Of a DNA stretch of 6,426 nt, positions 1-5,971 are shown piece by piece. The stretch covers positions 1-6,426 of the forward strand of contig JACMKW010000670.1 of assembly GCA_014379885.1 (NCBI GenBank), given 5' to 3'. A model generated the notes under the pieces. It was given only the letters and a program-made list of their open reading frames with translations, was not told where the DNA came from and searched no databases. Numbering within the stretch: position 1 is the first letter of the stretch; the number at the start of each line of letters is the position of its first letter. Both the position numbers and the translations under genes were made by a program. The stretch comes from Rhizobacter sp. Lineage in GTDB: Bacteria > Pseudomonadota > Gammaproteobacteria > Burkholderiales > Burkholderiaceae.

Positions 1-48
1 CAGGGCGCGAATACCCAGTTCGTCGTCGACAACAAGAATGGTGGCCAT
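1..48 (-). CDS. Response regulator of an NtrX-like two-component system, N-terminus only
   Basis: Only the first 16 codons are in the window; the gene continues beyond base 1. They read MATILVVDDELGIRAL, the first beta strand and acidic pocket (D8, D9) of a CheY-like receiver domain. This is how Fis/NtrC-family regulators begin. The ATG lies 6 bp after the stop of the upstream sensor kinase, and its Shine-Dalgarno (GAGGA, minus strand, about 56-52) overlaps that TGA stop, so translation is probably coupled. Pairing with an NtrY-like kinase makes an NtrX-type regulator (receiver, AAA+ sigma-54 domain, Fis helix-turn-helix) the best guess. Nothing beyond the start of the receiver is visible, so the output domain is inferred from context only. 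Confidence 0.85.
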   Translation of the reverse strand, partial: MATILVVDDELGIRAL

Positions 49-54
49 GAATCC

Positions 55-2337
55 TCAGTGCGCCCGTGCTTCGGCGTTTGCCATGACAGCGGGGGTGCTG
101 TCTGCCGGCGCGAATTTTGAAAATGATAGCGAAACTTGCGCGCCCGCCACTTCAGCCCCCTCGGAGCCGCCCTGGGTGAGGTTGGCCAGGCGGATGCGCG
201 CACCGTGTTCGTCGGCAATCTTCTTCACCACCGCCAGCCCCAGGCCGGTGCCTTTGCTCTTGGTGGTGACGTAGGGCTCGAAGGCTCGCTTGAGCACCTT
301 CTCGGAAAAACCGGGTCCATTGTCGATCACCTGCAGCCGCACCGCGCGCAGCTCACCCTGTTCGGTGCGTGCGATCTCGGTGCGCACGCGCACGCAGCCT
401 TGCGCGCGGTCGGCCACGGCGTCGAGTGCGTTCTGCACCAGGTTGTGAATGACCTGGCGCAGCTGGGTGGTGTCGCCCAGGATGGCGGGCAGTTCGGGTG
501 TGAGCTCGGCACGCAGGCGGCCTGACTCTTGCGCCGTGGCGTAGAGCGTGAGCACTTCGGTGACCAGGGCGTTGAGGTCGAGCACCTGCGGCTTCGCGGC
601 CGGCAGGCGCGCGTAGTCACGAAATTCGTTGACCAACGTCTTCATCGCCTGCACCTGGTTGACGATGGTTCCCACCGAGCGCACGAGCATGGCCTGGTCC
701 AGCCCTTCGAGCTTGGATTCGAGCTTGTGCTGCAGCCGCTCAGCCGAGAGTTGGATGGGCGTGAGCGGGTTCTTGATCTCGTGCGCGAGCCGCCGTGCCA
801 CTTCGCTCCAGGCTTCGGCGCGCTGCGCCGAGACCACCTCGGTGATGTCGTCGAACACCATCAGCTGGCCCGAATGTGGCATCGAGGCGCCTCGCACGAG
901 CAGGGTGATCTTGTCGTTCTCGCGCCCCTGTGCGGTGGTGGTCTGGAGGTCGAACGCGTCTTGCCAGTGGTCGCGCTCGCCGGCTTCGGGGCTGCCACGG
1001 TGCAGCTCGAAACGCTGCGCCACAGCAGCGGCAAAGTCGTGCAGGCCCGGCACTTCGCTCAGCAAGCGGCCGCGGTAGGCCGACACCGGCAAACGAAGAA
1101 TGCGTGTGGCGCCAGGGTTGACGGTGTCGATGCGACCTTCACGGTCGAACACGATCACGCCAGCGGTGAGGTTGTCGAGGATCGTCTGCAAATTGGTGCG
1201 CGCGGCTTCGAGCTGGGCCAGGCTGCGTTGCACCAGCGAGCGTGCCTCTGACAACTGCTCGGTCATGTCGGCAAACGAGCGCGTCAGGCCGCTCAGCTCG
1301 TCTTTCGACGCGAACACCTGTTTGCGCGTGAGGTCGCCTCGTGCCACCTGGCGCACACCTTCGGCCAGCACCAGCAGTGGCCGCGCGAGCTGGTTACCCA
1401 AGGTCACAGCGAGCAGCAAGGCGCCGAACACCGCAAGAATCAGCGTGAGGGTGAGCGTACCGATGTACATGCGGCGCAGGCCGTCGCGTGCCAGAGCACG
1501 CTGTTGGTACTCGCGGTAAGCCGCCTGTATCGCCAGCGCATTGGTGACCATGGTGCTGGGCAGCAGCTGCGTCACCATCAGGAAGCGGTCTTGCGAACCG
1601 AGCGAGAAGCTGGTGCTGGGCAGGAACGCCAGTGCACGGATGCGCGCGGAGCCCGAGGCGGCTGCGGTGTCTTCGTCCAGGCCTTCGAGCTGGCCCACCA
1701 CGCGTGTGCTGCGCGCTTGGCGCAGCTGGTTCATGCTGGGCCGCTCGGGTGCGAACGACGAAGTGATGCGCCCCGCCGTCAGCAACACCTGGCCGTTGGC
1801 ACCGAGCAGCGAAACCTCTTGCGCCGAGAGCTGCTCGCGCAGGCGCTCCAGCGTGAGCGGTTGTACGGGGCTGTTGTTATCGCTCAGGCGCTCGCCGGCC
1901 AACCGGGTCTTGGTGGCAAGTTCGTTGACTTGTGCATCGAGCGTGGCGCGGCCCAGGCTCAGGCCGGCATCGAGCGCACCTTCCACCTTCAGGTCGAACC
2001 AGGTCTCGATGCTGCGCGACACGAACTGGTACGACACGGTGTAGATCAAAAGACCCGGCAACACGCCCACCATCGCAAACACCGCTGCCAGACGCAACAG
2101 CAGGCGGCTGCCGAACTTGCCACGCCGCACCCGCAGCAGCAGGCGCACACCGGCAATGCCGATCACCAGCACCAAGAGGCCGGCCACCACCACGTTGACC
2201 CAGAACAGCCACACGTAGTGCTGCTCGTACAGGCCACGGCTGTTGGTGGCGATGGAGAGCAGGAACACCAGCACCAGGCCGGCGCCGGTGACGGCCACCA
2301 GCGAAACGATCCATGCCCAACGAGACGCTTTGGTCAT
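55..2337 (-). CDS. ntrY: NtrY-like membrane sensor histidine kinase (HAMP-PAS-HisKA-HATPase)
   Basis: This 760-residue inner-membrane histidine kinase should autophosphorylate and pass phosphate to the response regulator encoded just after it. Three hydrophobic segments lie near the N-terminus (about residues 8-30, 43-67 and 80-104). A periplasmic loop (about 108-290) and a fourth membrane segment (291-314) follow. Next come a HAMP linker (about 316-368), a PAS domain (about 380-490, with ILDNLTAGVIVFDREGRI), the H-box AHEIKNPLTPIQLSAERL with phospho-acceptor H519, the N-box HNLVQNALDA (N636), DNGPGF (D672), the F-box FEPYVTTK and the G2 box GTGLGL (696 on). All catalytic motifs are intact. 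This layout and length match the NtrY family, known in other proteobacteria for nitrogen or redox sensing; the signal here is unknown. The ATG follows the DUF4390 stop by 21 bp with only a weak ribosome site. A 23-residue tail after the ATPase domain looks disordered. Confidence 0.93.
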   Translation of the reverse strand: MTKASRWAWIVSLVAVTGAGLVLVFLLSIATNSRGLYEQHYVWLFWVNVVVAGLLVLVIGIAGVRLLLRVRRGKFGSRLLLRLAAVFAMVGVLPGLLIYTVSYQFVSRSIETWFDLKVEGALDAGLSLGRATLDAQVNELATKTRLAGERLSDNNSPVQPLTLERLREQLSAQEVSLLGANGQVLLTAGRITSSFAPERPSMNQLRQARSTRVVGQLEGLDEDTAAASGSARIRALAFLPSTSFSLGSQDRFLMVTQLLPSTMVTNALAIQAAYREYQQRALARDGLRRMYIGTLTLTLILAVFGALLLAVTLGNQLARPLLVLAEGVRQVARGDLTRKQVFASKDELSGLTRSFADMTEQLSEARSLVQRSLAQLEAARTNLQTILDNLTAGVIVFDREGRIDTVNPGATRILRLPVSAYRGRLLSEVPGLHDFAAAVAQRFELHRGSPEAGERDHWQDAFDLQTTTAQGRENDKITLLVRGASMPHSGQLMVFDDITEVVSAQRAEAWSEVARRLAHEIKNPLTPIQLSAERLQHKLESKLEGLDQAMLVRSVGTIVNQVQAMKTLVNEFRDYARLPAAKPQVLDLNALVTEVLTLYATAQESGRLRAELTPELPAILGDTTQLRQVIHNLVQNALDAVADRAQGCVRVRTEIARTEQGELRAVRLQVIDNGPGFSEKVLKRAFEPYVTTKSKGTGLGLAVVKKIADEHGARIRLANLTQGGSEGAEVAGAQVSLSFSKFAPADSTPAVMANAEARAH

Positions 2338-2358
2338 GGAACCAGGTTCGGTTCTGGA

Positions 2359-2970
2359 TTAGTTAAAGCGGCGAATGCGCTCGATGCGCAACGCCCACTC
2401 GCCCTGCCCACCGATGCCGATCTGCATGGGGCGTGGCATCTGGGTGGTGTCAAGCTGGTAGCTGAACTCGACGTAGTGGTGCCCCTCATCGAGCTGCGTG
2501 CCTTCGGCGAGTTTCCAGTTCACGGTGCGGCTGACAGCCGCCAGCGCGTCGTTCAGGCTGTCGTAGTGCTGGCTCAGGCCGCCGAAGGTGACGCGGTATT
2601 TGCGCGTGAGCGGCTGGTACGCGAGCCGCCAGGTGCGCGTGACGCTGTTGACCGCTTTGTCACGCCAGTACCAGCGGTCGCGAAAGACCTCGGCCTGGGC
2701 CACGAAGAACAGCGGCACGCCTTTTTGCAGCGCGTCTTCCACTGGGCGAGACAGTTCGAAGCGGGTTGCAAAATTCAGCACCAGGCCTTCTTCTGTGCGC
2801 GCCAGCTCGAAGTTGTCGAGGGCGATGGGCTCTGCCCTGACGCCAGGGCTCGCGGCCAGCATCAACACGCACAGGCCCCACCCCGCGCAGGCCCACACCC
2901 AGGCAAACAAAGACCGGGTCGGGGAACCTTGACAGGTGGTGATGAGGCTTGAGTGAGATGTGCAGGGCAC
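2359..2970 (-). CDS. DUF4390 secreted/periplasmic protein of unknown function
   Basis: From the proposed GTG the product is 203 residues. A hydrophobic segment (about 21-41, LFAWVWACAGWGLCVLMLAA) ends in SPGVRA before EPIAL, a good signal peptidase I site after residue 46, so the mature protein of about 157 residues is likely periplasmic. The mature part carries the DUF4390 pattern: GVPLFFVAQAEVFRDRWYW (about 84-102) and RTWRLAYQPLTRKYRV (about 112-127). The frame has no ATG near its start. It stays open to an ATG at 3120, but that would overlap rsmB by some 140 bases with unlikely sequence. GTG 2970 lies 7 bp after the rsmB stop but has no clear Shine-Dalgarno, so reinitiation from rsmB is likely; CTG 2976 and TTG 2910 are alternatives. 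The gene sits between rsmB and the sensor kinase. No biochemical function can be assigned from sequence; a role in envelope sensing with the kinase is speculation from position. Confidence 0.87.
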   Translation of the reverse strand: MPCTSHSSLITTCQGSPTRSLFAWVWACAGWGLCVLMLAASPGVRAEPIALDNFELARTEEGLVLNFATRFELSRPVEDALQKGVPLFFVAQAEVFRDRWYWRDKAVNSVTRTWRLAYQPLTRKYRVTFGGLSQHYDSLNDALAAVSRTVNWKLAEGTQLDEGHHYVEFSYQLDTTQMPRPMQIGIGGQGEWALRIERIRRFN

Positions 2971-2977
2971 GGGCAGG

Positions 2978-4303
2978 TCAGGTGGGGGCCTTGGCCAACA
3001 AAGCGTAAAAGAAGCCATCAGGCGATGCACCGAAACCGGGCGCGCCGACGTTGTCTGGATTGTCGGGCAGCGGCAGCAGGTGACCTGGAGAAGCCGGGCG
3101 TGGCGCGAGGCTGGCGCCACTTTGGCGTTGCAAAAAAGCGTCGATCACGGCCTGGCCTTCGGCCTTGAACACCGAACAAGTGCAATACACCAGCCGCCCG
3201 CCCGGCTTGAGCAGCGGCCACAGCGCGTCAAGCAGCCGGGCCTGGGTTTGCCCGAGGGTGGCGATGTCGCTCGCGCGGCGCAGCCAGCGCACGTCGGGGT
3301 GGCGGCGCACGATGCCCGAGGCGCTGCAGGGCGCGTCGAGCAAGATGGCGTCGAAGGGCTGGCCATCCCACCACGCGCTGGGTGTGCGGGCATCGGCGGC
3401 CAGCGTCTGGGCCGTCAAGGACAAGCGAGCCAGCGTTTCGTGCACACGCTTCAGGCGTGTGGCGTCGCTGTCGATGGCCAGCACGTCGAGATCGGCCAGC
3501 TCCAGCAGGTGGGCCGTCTTGCCGCCGGGCGCGGCGCAGGCATCGAGCACACGGGCACCGGTGGGCAGACCGTCGCCGATCAGCAAGGGCGCGGCGAGTT
3601 GGGCGGCGGCGTCTTGCACCGACACATCACCCTCCACAAAACCCGGCAGCCGCTGCACAGGCTGGGGTTCAGCCAGCACCACCGCTTGCGCGCCAGCCAC
3701 GTGGGCGGTGATGCCGGCTTCGGCCAGGCGCTGCACGTAGGCCGCTGCGGTGCTGCGGCGCGCGTTCACACGCAGCGTCATCGGCGGGCGCAGGTTGTTG
3801 GCCTGCAGCAGCGCCTGCCAGTGTTCGGGCCAGTCGGCCTGCAGGCGCTCGATCCACCAGCGCGGGTGGTTGTAGCGCGCCACGGGGTCGGTTTGCACGG
3901 CGGCGACGATGGCATCGCGCTCGCGCAGAAAGCGCCGCAGCACGGCGTTGATGAACGAAGCGCTGGCTTTTGTACGCTGCTTGGCGGCTTCCACCGCCTG
4001 GTTGACGACCGTGTGCGGCGCGTAGCTCGCACCTTGCGCCATGTCAGGCCACAGCAGCGCCAGCACGGTGAGCAAGAGCGCATCGACGGCGGGTGGTGGC
4101 GCTTTCGGCGCGAGATGCTGACGAGCGGCCTGCGCACTGCCGAGCGTGCGCATCACCTGGAACACCAATGCCTGCGTGCCAGGTCGGGCTTCGGCGGGGC
4201 AACGCGCGAGCGCTTCGTTGAGCGACTGGCCGGCGCGCACGGCCTGCACGGCATCGGCGGTGTGGCCAATCAGGCGAGAAAGAGGGAGAGACGGATGGTT
4301 CAC
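2978..4303 (-). CDS. rsmB: 16S rRNA (cytosine(967)-C5)-methyltransferase RsmB
   Basis: RsmB uses S-adenosylmethionine to methylate C967 of 16S rRNA in the cytoplasm during small-subunit assembly. The 441-residue product has the family length and layout. A NusB-like RNA-binding domain (about 1-135) includes VNQAVEAAKQ and FINAVLRRFLRER. A linker and the Rossmann methyltransferase domain (about 165-441) follow. SAM-binding motif I is DACAAPGGKT (254-263), with acidic residues D278 and D304. The two conserved cysteines are C326 in LLDAPCSASG and C376 in YCTCS; the latter is the expected nucleophile and the former assists product release. The start is GTG at 4303, the first possible start after an in-frame TAG at 4315-4313. 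The next in-frame ATG (residue 51) would cut into the NusB-like domain. The ribosome site is weak. The gene begins 30 bp after the dehydrogenase stop. Confidence 0.96.
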   Translation of the reverse strand: MNHPSLPLSRLIGHTADAVQAVRAGQSLNEALARCPAEARPGTQALVFQVMRTLGSAQAARQHLAPKAPPPAVDALLLTVLALLWPDMAQGASYAPHTVVNQAVEAAKQRTKASASFINAVLRRFLRERDAIVAAVQTDPVARYNHPRWWIERLQADWPEHWQALLQANNLRPPMTLRVNARRSTAAAYVQRLAEAGITAHVAGAQAVVLAEPQPVQRLPGFVEGDVSVQDAAAQLAAPLLIGDGLPTGARVLDACAAPGGKTAHLLELADLDVLAIDSDATRLKRVHETLARLSLTAQTLAADARTPSAWWDGQPFDAILLDAPCSASGIVRRHPDVRWLRRASDIATLGQTQARLLDALWPLLKPGGRLVYCTCSVFKAEGQAVIDAFLQRQSGASLAPRPASPGHLLPLPDNPDNVGAPGFGASPDGFFYALLAKAPT

Positions 4304-4333
4304 CCGCCGAGTCTACGGGCCAGGTTTTGCGCT

Positions 4334-5755
4334 TCAGCTGGAGAAGATCTTCCCCGGATTCATGATGTTCTTCGGATCCAGCGCCTGCTTCACGCTGCGC
4401 ATCATGGCCACCGCACCGGCGCCCGCTTCGTCAACCAGGAAGCCCATCTTGTGCAGCCCCACGCCGTGCTCGCCGGTGCAGGTACCGTCCATCGCCAGAG
4501 CGCGTTGCACCAATTGCAGGTTGAGCTGCTCGGCCACATCACGCTCGGCAGGAATGGCCGGGTCGATGAGGTAGCCCAAGTGAAAGTTGCCGTCACCCAC
4601 ATGGCCGACGATGAAGTACGGCAGGCCCGACGCATCGACTTCGACAACGCTCGCATTGATGCACTCGGCCAGACGCGAGATGGGCACGCAGGTGTCGGTG
4701 GTGACGCAGCGGCAGCCCGGTTTCATTTGCAGCGCCGCGAAGTAGGCGTGGTGGCGTGCCGTCCAGAGTTTGGTACGGGCTTCGGGCGTGGTGGCCCACT
4801 CGAAGCCTTGGCCTCCAAACTCGGCAGCGATCTCTTGCACCGTGGCCGCCTGCTCGGCCACGCTGGCCTCGCTGCCGTGGAACTCCATCAACAACATGGG
4901 CGCCTCGGTGAGGCCCAGCTTGTCGTGCCGGTTCACCGCCCTTACCGCGTTCGCGTCGAGCAGCTCGCAGCGTGCGATGGGCACGCCCATCTGGATGACT
5001 TGAATGGTGGTGCGCACCGCCGCGTCCACACTCGGGAAGGTGCAGGTCGCCGCCGAGATGGCCTCGGGCAGCGGGTAGAGCTTGAGCGTGATCTCGGTCA
5101 TCACCCCGAGCGTGCCTTCGCTGCCCACCATCAGGCGCGTGAGGTCGTAGCCGGCCGATGACTTGCGTGCCCGTGTGCCGGTGTGAATCACCTCGCCTTG
5201 TGGTGTGACCACGGTGAGGCCAAGCACGTTTTCGCGCATGGTGCCGTAGCGCACGGCATTCGTGCCGCTGGCACGTGTGGCCGCCATGCCGCCGAGGCTC
5301 GCATCGGCGCCGGGGTCGATGGGGAAAAACAAACCGCTGTGGCGAATCTCGTTGTTGAGCTGGGTGCGCGTGACACCCGCCTGCACCGTCACCGTGAGGT
5401 CTTCGGGTTGCAACGACACGATCTGCTGCATGCGGCTCAGGTCGATGCTCACACCGCCTTGCACCGCCAGCAGGTGGCCTTCGAGCGAGGAGCCCACGCC
5501 GAAGGGGATCACCGGCACCGCGTGGGCATCGGCCTGCTGCACCACGAAGGCCACGTCGTCGGTGGTTTCGCAAAACACCACCAGCTCGGGCGGCGCCACG
5601 TCGAAGGGGGATTCATCACGGCCGTGCTGCTCACGCACCGCCAGCGCGCTGGAGCAGCGTTCGCCGAAGCGCGACTTCAAGGCCTCGTGCATCGCGGCGG
5701 GCACGGGCCGGCGCACCATGGGGGGCAACACGTGGGAAGGAAGGGGGGCGTTCAC
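4334..5755 (-). CDS. FAD-linked D-lactate / D-2-hydroxyacid dehydrogenase (LDHD/Dld type, GlcD-related)
   Basis: This VAO/PCMH flavoenzyme is predicted to oxidise D-lactate or a related D-2-hydroxyacid to the 2-oxoacid, passing electrons to the respiratory chain at the membrane. From the GTG at 5755 it has 473 residues, usual for the family. The FAD-binding half (about 55-230) shows PFGVGSSLEGH (84-94), PGADASLGGMAATRASGTNA (148-167) and GYDLTRLMVGSEGTLGV (202-218). The C-terminal half shows TDTCVPISRL (353-362), VGHVGDGNFHLG (383-394) and GTCTGEHGVGLHK (424-436). H385, H392 and E429 are the probable metal ligands; the protein ends MNPGKIFSS. The TDTCVPISRL segment resembles LDHD more than glycolate oxidase GlcD, and no glcE/glcF partner follows. 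The GTG is preceded by AGGA at 5766-5763 with 7-nt spacing. The frame stays open to 5968, but that part overlaps the divergent leader and has no family similarity. Exact substrate is not fixed by sequence; glycolate or D-2-hydroxyglutarate are alternatives. Confidence 0.92.
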   Translation of the reverse strand: MNAPLPSHVLPPMVRRPVPAAMHEALKSRFGERCSSALAVREQHGRDESPFDVAPPELVVFCETTDDVAFVVQQADAHAVPVIPFGVGSSLEGHLLAVQGGVSIDLSRMQQIVSLQPEDLTVTVQAGVTRTQLNNEIRHSGLFFPIDPGADASLGGMAATRASGTNAVRYGTMRENVLGLTVVTPQGEVIHTGTRARKSSAGYDLTRLMVGSEGTLGVMTEITLKLYPLPEAISAATCTFPSVDAAVRTTIQVIQMGVPIARCELLDANAVRAVNRHDKLGLTEAPMLLMEFHGSEASVAEQAATVQEIAAEFGGQGFEWATTPEARTKLWTARHHAYFAALQMKPGCRCVTTDTCVPISRLAECINASVVEVDASGLPYFIVGHVGDGNFHLGYLIDPAIPAERDVAEQLNLQLVQRALAMDGTCTGEHGVGLHKMGFLVDEAGAGAVAMMRSVKQALDPKNIMNPGKIFSS

Positions 5756-5761
5756 GGCAAT

Positions 5762-5769
5762 GTCCTGCT
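5762..5769 (-). promoter_or_regulatory. Ribosome binding site setting the GTG start of the dehydrogenase
   Basis: The minus strand reads AGCAGGAC here, with the AGGA core 7 nt before the GTG at 5755. This spacing favours the GTG over the in-frame ATG 12 codons further on (5719), which is preceded by a C/T-rich stretch with no Shine-Dalgarno. Confidence 0.6.
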
Positions 5770-5816
5770 GACGCGGGAGTTGGATTTTGCGCTTTCGGCC
5801 GCCCGCGCGGCTGGGC

Positions 5817-5840
5817 GCAGACCCTGAAGCAGACCCTAGA
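5817..5840. repeat. 12-bp tandem direct repeat in the divergent promoter region
   Basis: Two adjacent 12-bp units, GCAGACCCTGAA (5817-5828) and GCAGACCCTAGA (5829-5840), agree at 10 of 12 positions with an unbroken GCAGACCCT core. The second copy runs into the TAGAAT -10-like hexamer. One-turn spacing on one face of the helix would suit a regulator binding as a head-to-tail dimer, but a simple slippage duplication is equally possible. Confidence 0.55.
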
Positions 5841-5862
5841 ATGCTTCGACAATTCACACGCG

Positions 5863-5867
5863 GGAGG
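5863..5867 (+). promoter_or_regulatory. Strong Shine-Dalgarno (GGAGG) for the 5873 ATG
   Basis: GGAGG lies 5 nt before the ATG at 5873, the best ribosome site in the window. It serves the 30-codon open frame rather than the RDD start at 5972, which has only AAGG 11 nt upstream. Ribosomes therefore probably load here and reach the RDD gene by coupling, unless the TGA between them is a mutation or sequence error. Confidence 0.75.
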
Positions 5868-5872
5868 AGCCT

Positions 5873-5965
5873 ATGAGCAGCGTGGACAAGACCGACGAAC
5901 GTGTTGCGCCGCCGCGCGCCGCAGTCTGTGATGCGCGCGAGGCCACCGCCGTGATCAAGGCCTGA
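5873..5965 (+). CDS. Putative 30-codon leader ORF, or N-terminal extension of the RDD protein broken by an in-frame TGA
   Basis: An ATG with an optimal Shine-Dalgarno opens a 30-residue frame (starting MSSVDKTDERVAPPRAAVCD, ending TAVIKA) that stops at TGA 5963-5965. About 23 of 29 codons after the start end in G or C, as in the neighbouring genes. The peptide is hydrophilic, with no signal or membrane segment and no family I recognise. The stop is in the same frame as the RDD gene and only two codons before its GTG. Two readings are possible. One is a short upstream ORF translationally coupled to the RDD gene. The other is that this is the true N-terminus of one longer protein, interrupted by a single-base change (for example TGG to TGA) in the genome or the read. 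The RDD similarity begins only after the GTG, so the first reading needs no error. Confidence 0.4.
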   Translation: MSSVDKTDERVAPPRAAVCDAREATAVIKA

Positions 5966-5971
5966 CAACGC

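Larger units (their letters stand above)
5756..5872. promoter_or_regulatory. Divergent intergenic region between the dehydrogenase and the leader/RDD genes
   Basis: This 117-bp stretch separates genes that diverge from it, so it should carry promoters in both directions. Visible elements are the dehydrogenase ribosome site (AGGA, minus, 5766-5763), a 12-bp tandem repeat (5817-5840), a plus-strand TAGAAT (5837-5842, five of six matches to a sigma-70 -10 box) and the plus-strand Shine-Dalgarno at 5863-5867. I find no convincing -35 box at the right distance on either strand and no clear sigma-54 site, so the promoters are not assigned. Confidence 0.5.

Noticed and set aside
2338..2358. A near-palindrome (AACCAGGTT) between DUF4390 and the kinase, considered as a terminator or operator.
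   Set aside because: The stem is only about four base pairs with no T tract, so it is too weak to call.
1504..2952. A 482-codon open frame on the plus strand opposite the kinase and DUF4390 genes.
   Set aside because: It is a His/Gln/Ala-rich shadow of conserved minus-strand genes, with no domain or ribosome site support.
2971..3120. N-terminal extension of the DUF4390 frame up to an ATG at 3120.
   Set aside because: It lies almost wholly within the 3' end of rsmB in another frame, would bury the signal peptide about 70 residues in, and has no family similarity.
2960..5161. A 733-codon open frame on the plus strand opposite rsmB and the dehydrogenase.
   Set aside because: It is antisense to two clearly conserved genes. 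Its translation is rich in His, Gln, Arg and Gly with no recognisable domain, as expected from the complement of GC-rich coding DNA.
4593..5573. A 326-codon minus-strand frame inside the dehydrogenase gene.
   Set aside because: It is an out-of-frame Arg/His-rich translation of the conserved dehydrogenase.
5719..5749. Two six-base G tracts on the plus strand within the first 13 codons of the dehydrogenase, considered as phase-variation tracts.
   Set aside because: Six-base tracts are common by chance in DNA this GC-rich and too short to suggest regulated slippage.
5756..5968. N-terminal extension of the dehydrogenase frame up to an ATG at 5968.
   Set aside because: It crosses the divergent intergenic region and the plus-strand leader frame, lacks FAD-oxidase similarity, and makes the protein 71 residues longer than usual; the GTG at 5755 has a proper ribosome site.
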